Positions 1 to 12,144 are shown, counted from the first letter of the stretch. The stretch: DNA of 64,000 bases from Tieghemostelium lacteum (GCA_001606155.1 LODT01000022.1:496001-560000), one strand, 5' to 3'. Numbers and translations: made by a program. Notes: generated by a model from the sequence alone, not told the origin.

Positions 1-923
1 TATTTGGATGTTCTTATAGTGGTGCATTATCAGCATGGTTCAGATTAAAGTATCCAGAGATTGCAGTTGCATCCGTTGCACCATCTGGACCTGTTGAAGC
101 TCAACTTAATTTCACTGGTTTCTATGGAAAGTTCTCTTACAGTGCTGAACCAAATTGCGTTGCAGCTGCACAAAATGCATCTCAACAAATTATGCAAATG
201 ATTCAGACATTCCAAGGTCGTCAACAATTGTCAAAGATCTTTAACAGTTGTAGTGATCTTGAGGATCCATATGACTTGTATTACTTTATCTATGCTATTG
301 TTGATACTCTAGGATCAAGCGACCAGATGAATAACCCACCCACATGGTTACTCAACCAAACCTGCGAGACCTTAACCTCAAATTCCAATGTTCTACAAAA
401 CTGGGCTACCATCTTTGATATAGGTCAACCAAGCGGATGTAACGATTTCCGTATGAGTTCATTCTTAAATTCCATGAGAGAAGAAGAGATCTCTCAACAA
501 GATGGCTCAAGAGCATGGACATTCCAGACTTGTTTGGAATTTGGATACTTTTCATCAACCTATGAAGGTACATCTGTATTCCCACCAGTTCTCTACGTTG
601 AAGAACAAGTTCGTTGGTGTGAAGAGATCTTTGGTGTCTATGGTATGACTCCAAACATTAACTTTACCAACAACTATTATGGTGGTAAAGATATTCCATC
701 TACCAATATTGCATTTACCAATGGTAATCTAGATCCATGGAGTTTACTTTCTGTCACTGAAAATAATGCTGATAATTCAGTTTTAGGCATTACCTATCAA
801 GCTGGTCATTGTGGTTCTTTAATTCAAGAAACTGACATTGATCCAGTTTCTCTAGTCAATGCAAGAGAAGAAGTTGTTGCTTTCCTTAAATCCGTTTTAT
901 CTGATAGTTCATCTTCACAATAA
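1..923 (+). CDS. Serine carboxypeptidase S28 family, 3' part (partial at window start)
   Basis: This is the C-terminal 306 residues of a lysosomal/secreted proline-type serine carboxypeptidase (peptidase family S28; PRCP, DPP2 and thymus-specific serine protease relatives). The reading frame begins at base 3 and runs open from the window edge, so the start codon and signal peptide lie upstream. The nucleophile motif GCSYSG is at the very beginning (Ser codon about 12-14). The acid residue sits in NGNLDPWS (Asp codon 732-734) and the catalytic His in AGHCGSL (His codon 807-809), in the order and spacing expected for the S28 alpha/beta-hydrolase. Seven or more cysteines in the insert between nucleophile and Asp fit the secreted, disulphide-bonded SKS domain. 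Such enzymes cleave after proline near a C- or N-terminus. The stop is TAA. Which S28 subfamily it belongs to cannot be decided from this part. Confidence 0.9.
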   Translation, partial: FGCSYSGALSAWFRLKYPEIAVASVAPSGPVEAQLNFTGFYGKFSYSAEPNCVAAAQNASQQIMQMIQTFQGRQQLSKIFNSCSDLEDPYDLYYFIYAIVDTLGSSDQMNNPPTWLLNQTCETLTSNSNVLQNWATIFDIGQPSGCNDFRMSSFLNSMREEEISQQDGSRAWTFQTCLEFGYFSSTYEGTSVFPPVLYVEEQVRWCEEIFGVYGMTPNINFTNNYYGGKDIPSTNIAFTNGNLDPWSLLSVTENNADNSVLGITYQAGHCGSLIQETDIDPVSLVNAREEVVAFLKSVLSDSSSSQ

Positions 924-1048
924 ACACACCAATTTTCAAAAGTTGAAAAAATAATTATAATTGACTATTATTATTATTATTATAATGTATTTCTACTATT
1001 TTTTTTATTATATTAATTTTATATTTACAAATTCATTGAAGGGATGGG

Positions 1049-2080
1049 TTAGATATTGAAACCAAAGGATAGACCAAAGTTTGTATTTTCACCAATTGTA
1101 TAGGTGTACACTGCTTGAAGTGCACCATAGGTTGTAAATTGATGTTTTAGTCCAAATTCCAATTGATATTTAGTGATACCGTAAATGTTATTTAGACGAC
1201 GTACACCAAACTCAGTACTGGAACCAATATGTACAATTTTATAGTGAATAGTATCAATAACTGAATTTTCATATGGGTTCATGAGGTTAGGGATATTAGT
1301 GGAACTTGGTGACATTGGAAGACCACCACCATTACCACTACTAGTAGATCTACTGTTATTATTTTGAATAAACTTATTAAACAAAATCTTTGAGGATTTT
1401 GAAAATAGTCTGGTGGAGACTTCCAATGATGATAACAATGTAGTTCCTAATAATGAAAAGAACATGTGATGTTTAGCTACTATTCTATTACTCTTTCTAT
1501 TAATTGGAATATTTAGATTGATCCATCCCATCTGTCCAAAATAGGTGAAATTAAAGTTTATAAATGGTGCCAATATGGATTTACTTAGTGAGTGTACTCT
1601 CAATCCTGATGAGAGTCCAAATTGAAATGCTGATTGATACTTTTTACTGTAGACACTGAATATCTTTGGTAATCCAATTCCAATATCTGCTGATCTAGGA
1701 CCACGAGGTGTGTCATACCACGAGAAAAATATTTTCAAAGGTCCCTTTGCCAATTTATAAAGTTCACTGTTATTTGGTGGTTCATAACTCAGCTTTAATC
1801 TAGAATCCAAAGATCTCAATGAAACTCTAAATCCATCAAATAGATTATATTGAAATGTTGCAAATATATTTCCTATTTTGAAATTATTTAAAATGTGGTG
1901 TGTGTGTTGTGTGTTAGAGAATATTGTTAATTTCTATATAGCCCTTTAAAAAAAAATGTCTTAATACATACCTGTATTATTGGATGATGCTTGAAATAGT
2001 TTATATCTAGATGGAATATTAACAGGATCCATAATGGTATCATGTGATATATCAATTGGTAGATCAACATTAATTGCCAT
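1049..2080 (-). CDS. Candidate mitochondrial outer-membrane beta-barrel protein
   Basis: Two exons are proposed: 2080-1972 (start MAINVDLPID) and 1872-1049. The intron has a GTATGT donor and a TAG acceptor, and phase 1 matches on both sides, giving 310 residues. I do not recognise the family. The protein has no signal peptide and no long hydrophobic helix. It is rich in alternating polar/aromatic segments (for example FATFQYNLFDGFRVSL, GWINLNIPI, AVYTYTIGENTNFGL), as in beta-barrels. It ends in NFGLSFGF followed by only two residues. That fits the beta-signal recognised by the SAM complex (polar-x-Gly-x-x-hydrophobic-x-hydrophobic near the C terminus). A Ser/Asn/Gly-rich insert at about residues 205-235 would be a loop. 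Inference: a barrel of the mitochondrial outer membrane, not obviously Tom40, VDAC or Sam50. Alternative: a beta-rich soluble or lipid-binding protein. Confidence 0.6.
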
Positions 2081-2188
2081 GTTTAATAAATTTAAATTAA
2101 AATTGACGTTTGATCAGTTGACTCAAATATTGCCAAAAATCTATTTTTTTTAATTTTTTTTATATTTTCTCATTCCTGTATTCATATA

Positions 2189-3189
2189 ATGTCAACAATT
2201 ATACCTTCCACTTTAGATGAAGTTATTTCAAAAGATAGATCAAAAAAGAAATCCCTAAAATTAGCATTAAAAAGAAAGAGATCTAATGGGAGGGGTAAAA
2301 AGGTAATTTAAGAATTTACAAACTTTTTAATATAACAATTGCAAAATATACGAGCAAATGAAATCCTAATTAGTTAACTTCACCAAAATTGAATACACTC
2401 ACACCATTCACATATATCATACTATAACAGAGAGATGATGTTAAAGCCATAAGTAATGGTAGACCTCATAATATTAGCAATGGCGGTGGTAGTAATGGAA
2501 ATAGTACTTTTCCAAATATAAAAATAACTATTCCCTCTACAGGATCTTCACCTAAAGTACCTAGTGCACCAGCAGCTAAATTTAAATCTCAAAAACTCAA
2601 ACTTATTAAATCATTGGAAGACCCTATACCAAATATTAAAATTTCAAAAACAGTTACACCTACAAAATCTCCAAAGATATTTAGTGGTAGTGTTCGTGGT
2701 CGTGGTGGTAGTGGTAGTGGTAGTGTTCGTGGTGGTGGTGGTCGACGTAGTTATGGAATTGGAAGTGGAAATGTAGGATTAGATACTCTTATTGGTAGAG
2801 GAGGAAATGATTCCTCTCCTTCCTATCACGAAAGAGGGTCAGGACCATCTCTATTTGAAAGAAACACTAGTTCAACTAGACTAAGAAATCCTCAAGAAAC
2901 TGGTAGTGCTTTGAATCTATTTTCAGGTTCCAGATTGAATATTTCAAACCTGCACCCAGGTATTGTAGAAGGTGATCTTCTATTGATATTTAGAAAAGTT
3001 GGTGAAGTAAAAAGTTGTAAAATTAATTATGATCGTTCTGGTAGATCTAATGGTACTGGTTATGTGATTTATGAGAAACACAGAGATGCAATGGAAGCTC
3101 AAAGACTATATCAAGATGCAAATCTAGATGGAAAACCACTTTCCATTACTTTTGGTTCATCACTACAACAAGATATAAATAGACTATAA
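2189..3189 (+). CDS. ALYREF/THOC4-like mRNA export adaptor
   Basis: Two exons, 2189-2302 and 2431-3189, joined in phase 0 (AAG|GTAATT ... ACAG|AGA), give 290 residues. ALY/REF proteins bind spliced mRNA within the TREX complex in the nucleus and hand it to the export receptor NXF1. The N terminus (LDEVISKDR followed by a Lys/Arg cluster) resembles the short REF-N box. A Gly/Arg-rich stretch (RGRGGSGSGSVRGGGGRRS) around residues 90-115 is typical of the RNA- and NXF1-binding arm. A single RRM covers about residues 205-285, with RNP2-like LNISNLH and RNP1-like GTGYVIYE. The start was chosen as the only ATG upstream of a good donor that keeps the Lys-rich box in frame. The gene starts 108 bp from the divergent beta-barrel gene, so the two probably share a promoter. 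Confidence 0.82.
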
Positions 3190-3568
3190 AACAAACAATC
3201 CCTCTAACTCTCCTTCACCATAAAAATTCATAATACATATGTATTATAAATCCTCTTCTCTCTACTTTTGATTTGATTTCTATATTACCATGACAAAAAC
3301 TTAAAAATATTTTTAAAAAAAAATATAGATTATTAAAGGACCTTGTACCTAGGATCCATCACTATTATCATCCTATATAATACTATATAAATCTGAAAGG
3401 AATGTTTTTTTTTTTTTATTTCTGAGACTCTCAGTGCCATTTTTAAAATTACCAATCAGGAAGGATATTTTGGTTTTTTTTCAAATAAAAAATTTGTTTT
3501 CCCTATATTTTTTCAATTTTACACAAAAATATTGAAACCTTTATATTTGTATACATATATCCTATAAA

Positions 3569-4342
3569 ATGAAACATATTGGTAAACTTACAACCTTCTT
3601 TGCCATAGTATTCACTTGTGCAATTATTGGCATGAACTTCTATGCCTTTATGCCAAATACACCTTGGTACACCATTACAATTACATTCTTGCAGTCATTT
3701 ACCTTTACAGGTCACCTAACTCGTTCAGGTATTGATTCCAATAATGTCAATGGAAACACTGAAAATAACGAACCATGGAATGGTGATTCAAAAACCAAAG
3801 ATACTCTCTTTGAAAGTTTTGCATTAATTATTGTATCCTTTGTTTTAGTAGGTATCATTTTTAAAATAGAAATTTAAATGTAACCCTCTCCTCCCACATT
3901 TTTAATAATTTTTATAACTAACTAAAAAATATTAATATTTAATAAATTGTAGTCATGTATTGTATTATTATTAATCTTGGTTGGATTACTTAAACATCTC
4001 CACAAAGGATCCAGAAAACTATTATTTGTATTGACAATTTTGATGTTTATTGCCAATTCATTGTCAACTATTCTATTTATCAGAATTAATAAAGCATTCT
4101 GTGATGATGTCAGTGATGGTTTGGATTTACCAGGTGGTATCAAATCTGAAATTGATGGTACTTCCATGTGTTCAAGTTTCAAAGGTGATTCTCCATCAGC
4201 TTTAGCTGGACGTACTTGGGGACCAGGTATTGGTTGGATTTTAACTTTAGTTGCCTCCATTTGTAGTTTAATTATGGTTATTTTGGGTCACAGAATCCTC
4301 CATGCCAAGAAATTCGGATATCATGCTCTCTCCAATTTCTAA
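3569..4342 (+). CDS. Four-TM membrane protein with a Cys-containing second loop
   Basis: Two exons, 3569-3847 and 3953-4342, are joined in phase 0 inside a membrane segment and give 222 residues. The donor is the weaker GTAGGT; using the neighbouring GTATCA would shift the frame to an early stop. Hydropathy by eye shows four membrane helices: about residues 8-28, 83-108 (built from both exons), 115-138 and 187-208. The first loop is Asn-rich and polar. The second loop carries paired cysteines (AFCDDV ... SMCSSF), and the tails are short. This tetraspan layout resembles claudin/PMP22-type or dictyostelid-specific four-TM proteins, but I see no diagnostic motif such as the claudin W-GLW-C-C. 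Function unknown; a plasma-membrane or endosomal location is likely. Confidence 0.75.
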
Positions 4343-4623
4343 ACCACCCCTTAAATCATTTTCTAATGATATCAAATAGATATCACAAGAAAACTAACCT
4401 TATCCTAATTTTATTTCCTTACTTTTTAATTAATAAAATATCTTTATTAATCTATATTATAATTAATTTATATATTTATACATAAACTAAATAATTATTT
4501 CTAGAATTTTTAGGAAAAGGCGCAAAAACGTTAAAGTCAAAATAATCAAATCGAATGAATACACTTTTTTTTATTTTTAATTATTTTTTCTTTCGTCCGA
4601 ATAAATCAGAATTATCAGAAAAC

Positions 4624-5715
4624 ATGTTTTGGGGAATCGAAGTAACAGCTACACAACCAGTTAAATTTACACCACCATACACATTACACATCACTAATGC
4701 TTGTTTGGGTGTAAACTTAAAAGCCAGTGAAGAGAGAAATGTATTACAAGTCAAAATTGATGGTGTTACTCATTGTATCTGCTCATTGAGATTAGGTGGA
4801 GCTGAACATTTTTCATTTGATACCATTATGGAAGAAGGTAAAGAAGTTATTTTCTCAGTCTCTGGTAAAAACTCTATCCATTTGACTGGTTATTTTGTAG
4901 ACTCCATGTTGAATGAAGAAGACAGTGATGAGGAAGAATCTGATCTCGAAGATGACAAAGCCCTCATGAACGGTCTAGAAGGAGAAGATGATGAAGATGA
5001 TGAAGATGACGAAGATGAAATGGATTTTGACGATGATTCTGATGATGACGATGAAGAGGAATTTTCAATTAGCGAAGCTGACCAAAAGATTATGAATGAA
5101 ATCCTCGCAAGTGGTAGTAAAAGAAAGGCTGCTGCTGTTGAACCAAAAGGTCAACCAACCCAAAAACAACTTAAATTAGAGACTCCAACTAAGAAAGATC
5201 AACCACAACAAGCCAAAAAAGAAGCCACCCCACAAAAAAAAGATAACACCCCACAAAAGAAACAAACTACCCCAGAACCAGTTTCAGCTACTTCTAAACA
5301 ATCTCCAAATAAAAAGGAACAACCACAACAACAAAAGCCAGCAGCTGAAAAGAAAAAAGAAGAGATAGGAGGTAAAACTGTTACTTTGAAATCAGGTTTA
5401 CAATATCAAGATGTTATGGTCGGTACTGGTCCACAAGTTGTTCCAGGAAAAACAGTTACAGTACATTACACTGGTAAATTAACCAATGGTAAAGTTTTTG
5501 ACAGTTCTGTTCGTTCAGGAAGACCATTCCCATTCCGTTTAGGTGCTGGTGAAGTCATTAAAGGTTGGGATATGGGTGTTGCTGGTATGAAAGTTGGTGG
5601 TAAACGTACTTTAATTTGTCCACCATCATTAGCTTACGGTTCAAAATCACTACCAGGAATTCCAGCAAATTCCACTTTAATCTTTGATGTTGAAGTTTTA
5701 AAAGGTGGTAAATAA
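4624..5715 (+). CDS. Nuclear FKBP prolyl isomerase with nucleoplasmin-like N domain
   Basis: One exon, 363 residues. From the N terminus: a nucleoplasmin-like domain (MFWGIEV, residues about 1-95); an acidic run of Asp/Glu (about 97-150); a Lys/Pro/Gln-rich linker with nuclear-localisation character (KRKAAAVEPK and several KKxxxP repeats); and a C-terminal FKBP domain (about 255-363). The FKBP active-site signatures are visible: VHYTGKL, FDSS, GEVIKGWD, LAYGSKSLPGIPANSTLIF. This architecture is that of FKBP39/FKBP46/Fpr3/Fpr4, nuclear or nucleolar proline isomerases that also chaperone histones. An in-frame ATG at 4555 would add 23 residues rich in Phe encoded by T-runs. I chose 4624 because family members begin exactly at MFWG. 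Confidence 0.9.
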   Translation: MFWGIEVTATQPVKFTPPYTLHITNACLGVNLKASEERNVLQVKIDGVTHCICSLRLGGAEHFSFDTIMEEGKEVIFSVSGKNSIHLTGYFVDSMLNEEDSDEEESDLEDDKALMNGLEGEDDEDDEDDEDEMDFDDDSDDDDEEEFSISEADQKIMNEILASGSKRKAAAVEPKGQPTQKQLKLETPTKKDQPQQAKKEATPQKKDNTPQKKQTTPEPVSATSKQSPNKKEQPQQQKPAAEKKKEEIGGKTVTLKSGLQYQDVMVGTGPQVVPGKTVTVHYTGKLTNGKVFDSSVRSGRPFPFRLGAGEVIKGWDMGVAGMKVGGKRTLICPPSLAYGSKSLPGIPANSTLIFDVEVLKGGK

Positions 5716-5892
5716 ATTAAAATTTTAAATTTATTATAAATTAATATAACATGTATTTAGACATTCGATTTTGTATTTTTGAAAATACAAGAAATTCCGA
5801 GTGGAATGTCGTTTCGATTTGAAATATCTCAACTGATTTTTTTTATTGAAATTGTGTGCAATTTTTAGTTTAGTTTTTTTATAAATAGAGTT

Positions 5893-8800
5893 ATGAAGAA
5901 TATATTATTTGTATTTTTACTTTTATTTAGTATTACAATTGGGTATAGAGTTGTAGATTATACTGATCCTTCTGTATTCAACAATGATTGTTATGCCAGT
6001 GTAATTAATGGAAAATGTAACTATGGTCATGTTATTGGTATTTACATGACCTCATCATCAGAGGAGAGTGTACAATCTATAACATCGAGAGGAGGTACAA
6101 TTTCCTCCTTTTCAGTTTTGCAATCGTCTTCTAGAGGTACACTTATAACATTCAATTTTGAAGTTGATATTGGAAATGGTACACTTGAGGTCACAACTTC
6201 AACCAGTCCAATATCGCTTATGAGTATAACCTTTGACTGTATAGCTCAACCTGATTGGGGTGCAACTAGAGCTATAAACTGGTACAGAAAACCCAATGGT
6301 ATCGGATTTACAACATCATACCAATTTCAGTTCCAGAAAGCTGTGGGATTGAAAATTAAGGCCTCAGACTCTGATCCTTATTTTTGTGTATCATTGGCAC
6401 AAGGTTATGATACTGTAGTAATTGATTGTAGTCTCTCTTTAATAGAAGTCACAAAAACATATAATTCAACATTTGGAGTCACAATAACCAATAGATATTT
6501 GGATCAGATTTCAACTGCAATACCAACTTTTGTAAATCCAGGTATGTTTAAACAAAATTATCAAATCTAAATAACAACATCTGTCTAATATTTTAACAAT
6601 ATTTTAAATTATAAAAATAGGTAATTCATTAAGTGTTACACAAGATATGGAATATTATCTAACCACACCAAATATAAATTTACCAAGTTCAAGGGTTTTT
6701 TATCAAGTGAGAATAACAAATTATTCAGATTATTATATTGCTGCCTATAAGAGTCACAATATATTATTACCTAGTATAAATATATTTGGTAACCAACAAA
6801 ATAGAACTTTACTGGCTATTGACTCCTTTGTACCTCCACCAGGAAATACAGCAACATTCAATAATATATATACATCAGTGTTTTTTTATAACTCAGATTA
6901 TAAAGAATCTGCAACTTTATCATATTCTACAAGTATGTTTATTCACATTTTTTCAGCAAATAGTTTTTACTAATTATAACCCTACTTTTACAAGACTTGG
7001 AAGATGATTCAACTACCCAAATTGCACAAATTGCATCAAATTCATATGTATTTAGAGGATCCACGATTATTAGTTACTTACCTACTCTGACTAGATTTAC
7101 ATTTACTGGGGATTCTAATGTAAATGATTTTCTAGTAAATGATAGGTTAGATTATCCATATGGTGTAATTAGTAGATCATTAACAACTTTCCTATTTACA
7201 TATCATGTTGAGGTTAATTTTGTAACAGCTTTAAGATCAAGTTATTATTTTGGTTTTAATACTACTCCATTAAACTATGCAGTTAATAGTGGTGTAATTG
7301 GTAAATATAGATAGGCTATTTATTATACTATAGCAATAACTAACTAAATTATAAAATTATAGATATTGTTAAACCTTCAATTGTTGATGTAAATTATATT
7401 GATTTGGATGGAATGACAATGATAATTCAGGTATCAGCTACTGATGATATTAGTGGTGTATTTGAAATTAGAATATGTCCTTATGATAAAGGAGGTAATA
7501 TTGTATTGGGTACTAAGGATATAGTATCTGGTAGTACAATGAATGGAACTTGGGAAAAATATATAGACTATTCTGATTTTGAATTGTATTTTAGTCTTAG
7601 AACAATACAATTCAATATTAGAGATCTCAGTGGAAACCTTGCACAGGTAACCTATGTAAATGCTGCACCAATCCCTCTATTTCCAAAACTAACATCTACC
7701 AGTGATTGTATGTATTTTATGAAATTTCTCAATTTTGTTTTGTATATTTATAATATTAATTTAAATAATAGATATACAAAATAGATTTAAAATATCAAGT
7801 TTAGTATTCCAACAATCTACAATGGATGTATCAATAAGTGACCAGAGTAACACACTATATGTTAATTTTACCAATGCTAATATCTACTCTAAAATTAAAT
7901 TGAGTTTGGATAGTGGTGATTTAAAAGCAAATGGTTTCAGAGGTGCTTGGGATAAAGTTAAAAAACTATTTGTTATAAATTTTGTAGTAAAAGCAAGAGC
8001 TTTTGAAGGTCCTGTATATTTTACTTTGACATATCAAGGATTTGTGTATTCTAGTGCTGGTTTATCAAGTTATGGAATCAATGTAACTCCACTTAGTTTG
8101 GTATCTACATATGCTGATAGAATGCCACCACAAGTATCATCAATTCAAGCATCACCTGCATTGGCTAGTGTAACAGGAGGTATTATTTCTTGGACACTCA
8201 ATGTAACTGATACACATAATGGAATTAAAAATATTACATTTTTCGTAACATCAAATTTAGATCCGTTAAGTCCAATTATATTCAATTATCTACCTACAGG
8301 ATCTCCAAAAGATTTCCAATCTCAAAATGTTGTTCCTATAGTACCTCAATGCCAAAACCAAGTTTTCTCTATTTCTTACATGGAATTGGTAGATTCAAGT
8401 AACCAAGTTGCAATCTATGATAAATATAATCTATATACCACTCCAACTGATACCCTAATATCACCATTCCTTGAAATTTTGGATGGTGTAGAATCACTAC
8501 TATCTATTCAAGTCAGTTGCGCTCAATCACTCCCAAATGAACAACTACCATATGTATCAGTTCTAAATAGAACTATAATAACATTGGATGTAGGTAGTCT
8601 AACTGATAGACAATTGAACTTTTCATTCGCTGTAACTAGTGCTCTATACCAAATGTCTAGTACACATATACCAACATGTTACCTACAAGGCTCAATTTAC
8701 CAGAAGCTTTCATCCAAGTCATCACTAGTTCAAAGTCAAAATCAGACAGCAATCTTTTCATGCTCTTTTGATGTGCCCTATGGATTTGGTCTGCCACTGA

Positions 8801-10305
8801 ATTTTATAATGTTTAGTGTATTTGGATACTCTGATGTTAATTTAAATATTGGTGGAAGTACTTCGTATGCTTTGATGGCTTATGGTCGTGATCCTAGAAT
8901 ACCTATTCTATACACACCACATAGTCCAGTCATTGAAAAAGTTCTTCCATTTTCAAGTAGAGGTGGTGATATTACAATTGTAGGATACAATTTCCCAAGA
9001 ACTACAGATATCACTAGTATAATTGCTTATAATGATCGTGACACTGGAACTGTTACCACAGTCTACCCTAACGAATATAAAGTATTCCAAACTCAAACTA
9101 TGGTAGTATTCACTGGCATACTACCTGACACCAATCCATTTAAAATTATATTACAATCATTTTACAATTCCACAGTATTCAAAGTCACACCATATATTGA
9201 TAATAGTGTTGGACCTGATACACCATCGCCCTCACCCCAACAATGTTTTGGAAATCCACCTTGTAATGAAGGTATTGGTGGAACCTGTACTCCAAATGGG
9301 TGTGTATGCAAATCAGGTTACTTTGGAAACGATTGTACTGGTAAAAACATTCCAAATATACCAACAATTAATAATACCTATCCAAGTAGTGGTTCAGTGC
9401 TTCCAGAGAGTCTTGTAAAAACTTTAGTATCCATTCACTCACTTAGAGAACTGACATTTGATGGAACTATTGTAACTACTCATAGATTCCCATCATGGGA
9501 CTATGTAAACTCCTCAGTATCAGAAGGATCAAATCAACAAGTGCACACCTATTCAACATCATTCGAATACCTATCAGTTCAGACCAATATTAGTATATAT
9601 ATTAACTATTTCAAAGAACAACAAACTGTACTCTTTGCAGGTGAACTCTTGGAAATGGTACCATCATCTATAAAATACAGAGTTGAAATTAGTAAATATC
9701 AATTTAGCGCCTCACTAAACTATTTAGAATTGGTCATGGCTACGTCTATAGAATCTGAATCCTCCAATACCGATTCATGCACCTACCTGGAATCAGGTAA
9801 AACTGTAGGTACCAATGAAGACTATGTTAAATTACAAATCAATGGAAATAGTCTCTACGGTAGATTCATTAATAGAGCTCTAATTGATAGTAGAATTCAA
9901 TCAATAACCAATAGAATTCTATCAAATGAAACTGACCAAACATCACAATATTTCAATCAATATATTGCAATTCAAATTCCACATTATAAAAAATTAGCAA
10001 TTTTAGATCCAGTATGTATACATACTCTATTATAACACCTATACATAATACTAAATTAAATTTCATTTATTCTCCAATAGGATTTTAGTTTATTAATTGA
10101 TTCGGAAGATGCCTCAACAAAATCAAATTCAGTGTGCAGTGAATCAGATTCTGGTCTTTCAAGAAATCAATTGATTGGAATTATAGTTGGATCAGCTATT
10201 GGTGGTTTAATAGTCATTGGGTTACTAGTGACAATAGCCTACAGACACAGTATCACATTTAGAGTTGGTATACATAAACTTAAAAAACTAAAGGTTAATC
10301 AATAA
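5893..10305 (+). CDS. ComC/Tgr-like EGF-domain type I membrane protein
   Basis: Six exons are proposed: 5893-6541, 6621-6932, 6995-7300, 7363-7707, 7772-10011 and 10081-10305. All junctions match in phase and give 1358 residues. The N terminus is a signal peptide (MKNILFVFLLLFSITIG). A long ectodomain of beta-sandwich-like, Ser/Thr/Asn-rich sequence with many N-x-S/T sites follows. Next come an IPT/TIG-like segment (around 920-1008, VEKVLPFSSRGGDITIVGYN) and an EGF-like module with closely spaced cysteines (about 1027-1060, CVCKSGYFGNDC). A second ComC-type beta domain precedes one membrane helix (about 1314-1338, IVGSAIGGLIVIGLLV) and a short basic cytosolic tail. Dictyostelids have large families of this type (ComC, TgrB/TgrC), used in adhesion, allorecognition and communication; a surface-receptor role here is inferred. 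Internal introns 1-4 are all phase 1. Confidence 0.83.
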
Positions 10306-12144
10306 ATCTGTCGATTGGATTGTTTTCAACACCCCTTTACTTGATCCTTTTCGAAAAGGCACCAATGGGTTTACCAGAAAACCAGATTTTTATAAATCAA
10401 AAATTTTATATTTTTACGAAACTTGGATAATCAGAATTACACAAACCGAAACGAAAATTTTTTGAGAATTCGTGCAGCGTTTTTGGACATGAAAATGTGT
10501 AAAATACATATAAATGTTCAATGTTATAATATCGATAAATAAAATGGGACTTATAAATAAAGTTTGAAATCTTACAAATATCAAAGGACCCTAATGAAAG
10601 ATTTTTATAAATAAATTAATATGAATTGGCAGATTTTTGTGGGGATGGAAGTTTTTCAATGAAATAAACGTATTTGAATCCAAAAATACATTTTAGATTT
10701 TAAAAAAATTTTTTTATTCAATTATAACTGTTTTTTGATCAAAACTAAACAAAGCAAACTATCAGTGTCTTTTTCTGTTTATTCCAACTCTCCTGTCTAG
10801 ATATACAATTGTCCATTTATTTCAGACAACAGAGGATAATCTAAAAGATATTATAATATTTTTAAATTATTTGGAAAATACAGGATTGCAATAAGTAGAG
10901 ATTGCAATATATCACCCACATTAGTGTTTATCAAGAAATATTATATTATCAAGATAGATATTATTGTAATATTGTCACAAACAAACTTCACTTTTACCTA
11001 TAAAAAAATTAACCAATCTTTAATCAAAAGGTAAGATATATGAAAATACAATAATTATATGGTTATTATTATTTTAAAACGAAAATGAAGATAAATTCTG
11101 CTCTTCCCTCCTTCTTTTGTGATTTAGAGTTGATAAAATAGTGTATAATTATCTCTCTCCCCCACATATCGAACCCACACAGATTTATCAAAAAAAAAAA
11201 AAACAAAGTGCTAGTGGGGGGTGGTGTTATTTAAAAAAACAATCAATCCAATCTTTTAAAAAACAAAGTTTATCAAAAGTGATCATAAATATTGTTATTA
11301 TTCTAATTACAATTCACTTTTACACATATCTCACACCACATTGATGATGTTTTTAATAATAATTACAATTGGAATCTACAAACACTTTAATATTTACAAA
11401 CATTAATACACTGCATGTCATATGAGACCTTAAAAAAAAAAAAAAAAAAAACAAACTATTAGTAATCTCAATCAATTCTGTGTTTTCTTTTTCTTATTTT
11501 ATATAATTAATTAAAAATAACAAAAAACTGATGAAATCAAATTAAAAATAGAAATATTTTTTTTAATGTTTTTCAGTAACATCAATAACAACAATCTATT
11601 AATATTATAAGAGTAATAATAACTTCCCTCACAATAGTTTAACTTGCATTTATGATATTTTTTATATTTTTTGTGCAATTTACCTCCATGCTTTTCAAAA
11701 AAAAAGTTATATATTTTTAAAAACTGATCAGTTCTATTTTTTTTTTTTGTTTTTTTTTAGTTAGTTATCTTCTTCCTCTCTCTGACTTTTTATTTTAAAC
11801 CCCTCACCCACTATATATTTATTATATTGTTGTATTATTAGTAGTTATAACTTTATTTAAAACAAAATTGAAATTCCTAATCATCCATTTCAATAATTTT
11901 ATTTAGATTTCTAAAAAGTAAAGTTTTTTTTTTATCTTACGATAAGATTCAGTGAAAGCAATCTTACAATTTTTAAAAATACAGAAAATAGAGAGAGATC
12001 AGATCACAGCAAAAAAACAACAAAGTAATAATATTACAGTAATACCACATCAATTTTTTTTTTAGATTATAGTATTACTACTAGATCATCAAAAAACAAC
12101 TGTACAGTAAAAACAATCAATAGTATTTATAAAAGAAGTAGAAG
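10306..12144. other. 1.8-kb gene-free A/T-rich stretch
   Basis: I see no supportable gene here. The stretch holds frequent homopolymer runs (for example about 20 A at 11432-11451, and T runs near 11740 and 12051) and short A/T-rich repeats. A Cys/Trp-poor open frame at 11141-11344 is low complexity. The region probably holds the 3' flank of the ComC-like gene and an unusually long promoter or 5' UTR for the membrane-protein gene at 12145. A non-coding RNA cannot be excluded by eye. Confidence 0.6.

Noticed and set aside
4555-4623. Upstream in-frame start for the FKBP gene
   Set aside because: Adds 23 Phe/Asn-rich residues from T-runs; family members begin at MFWG.
11141-11344. Plus-strand 67-codon open frame
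   Set aside because: Low complexity, contains poly-A-derived Lys runs, no codon character.
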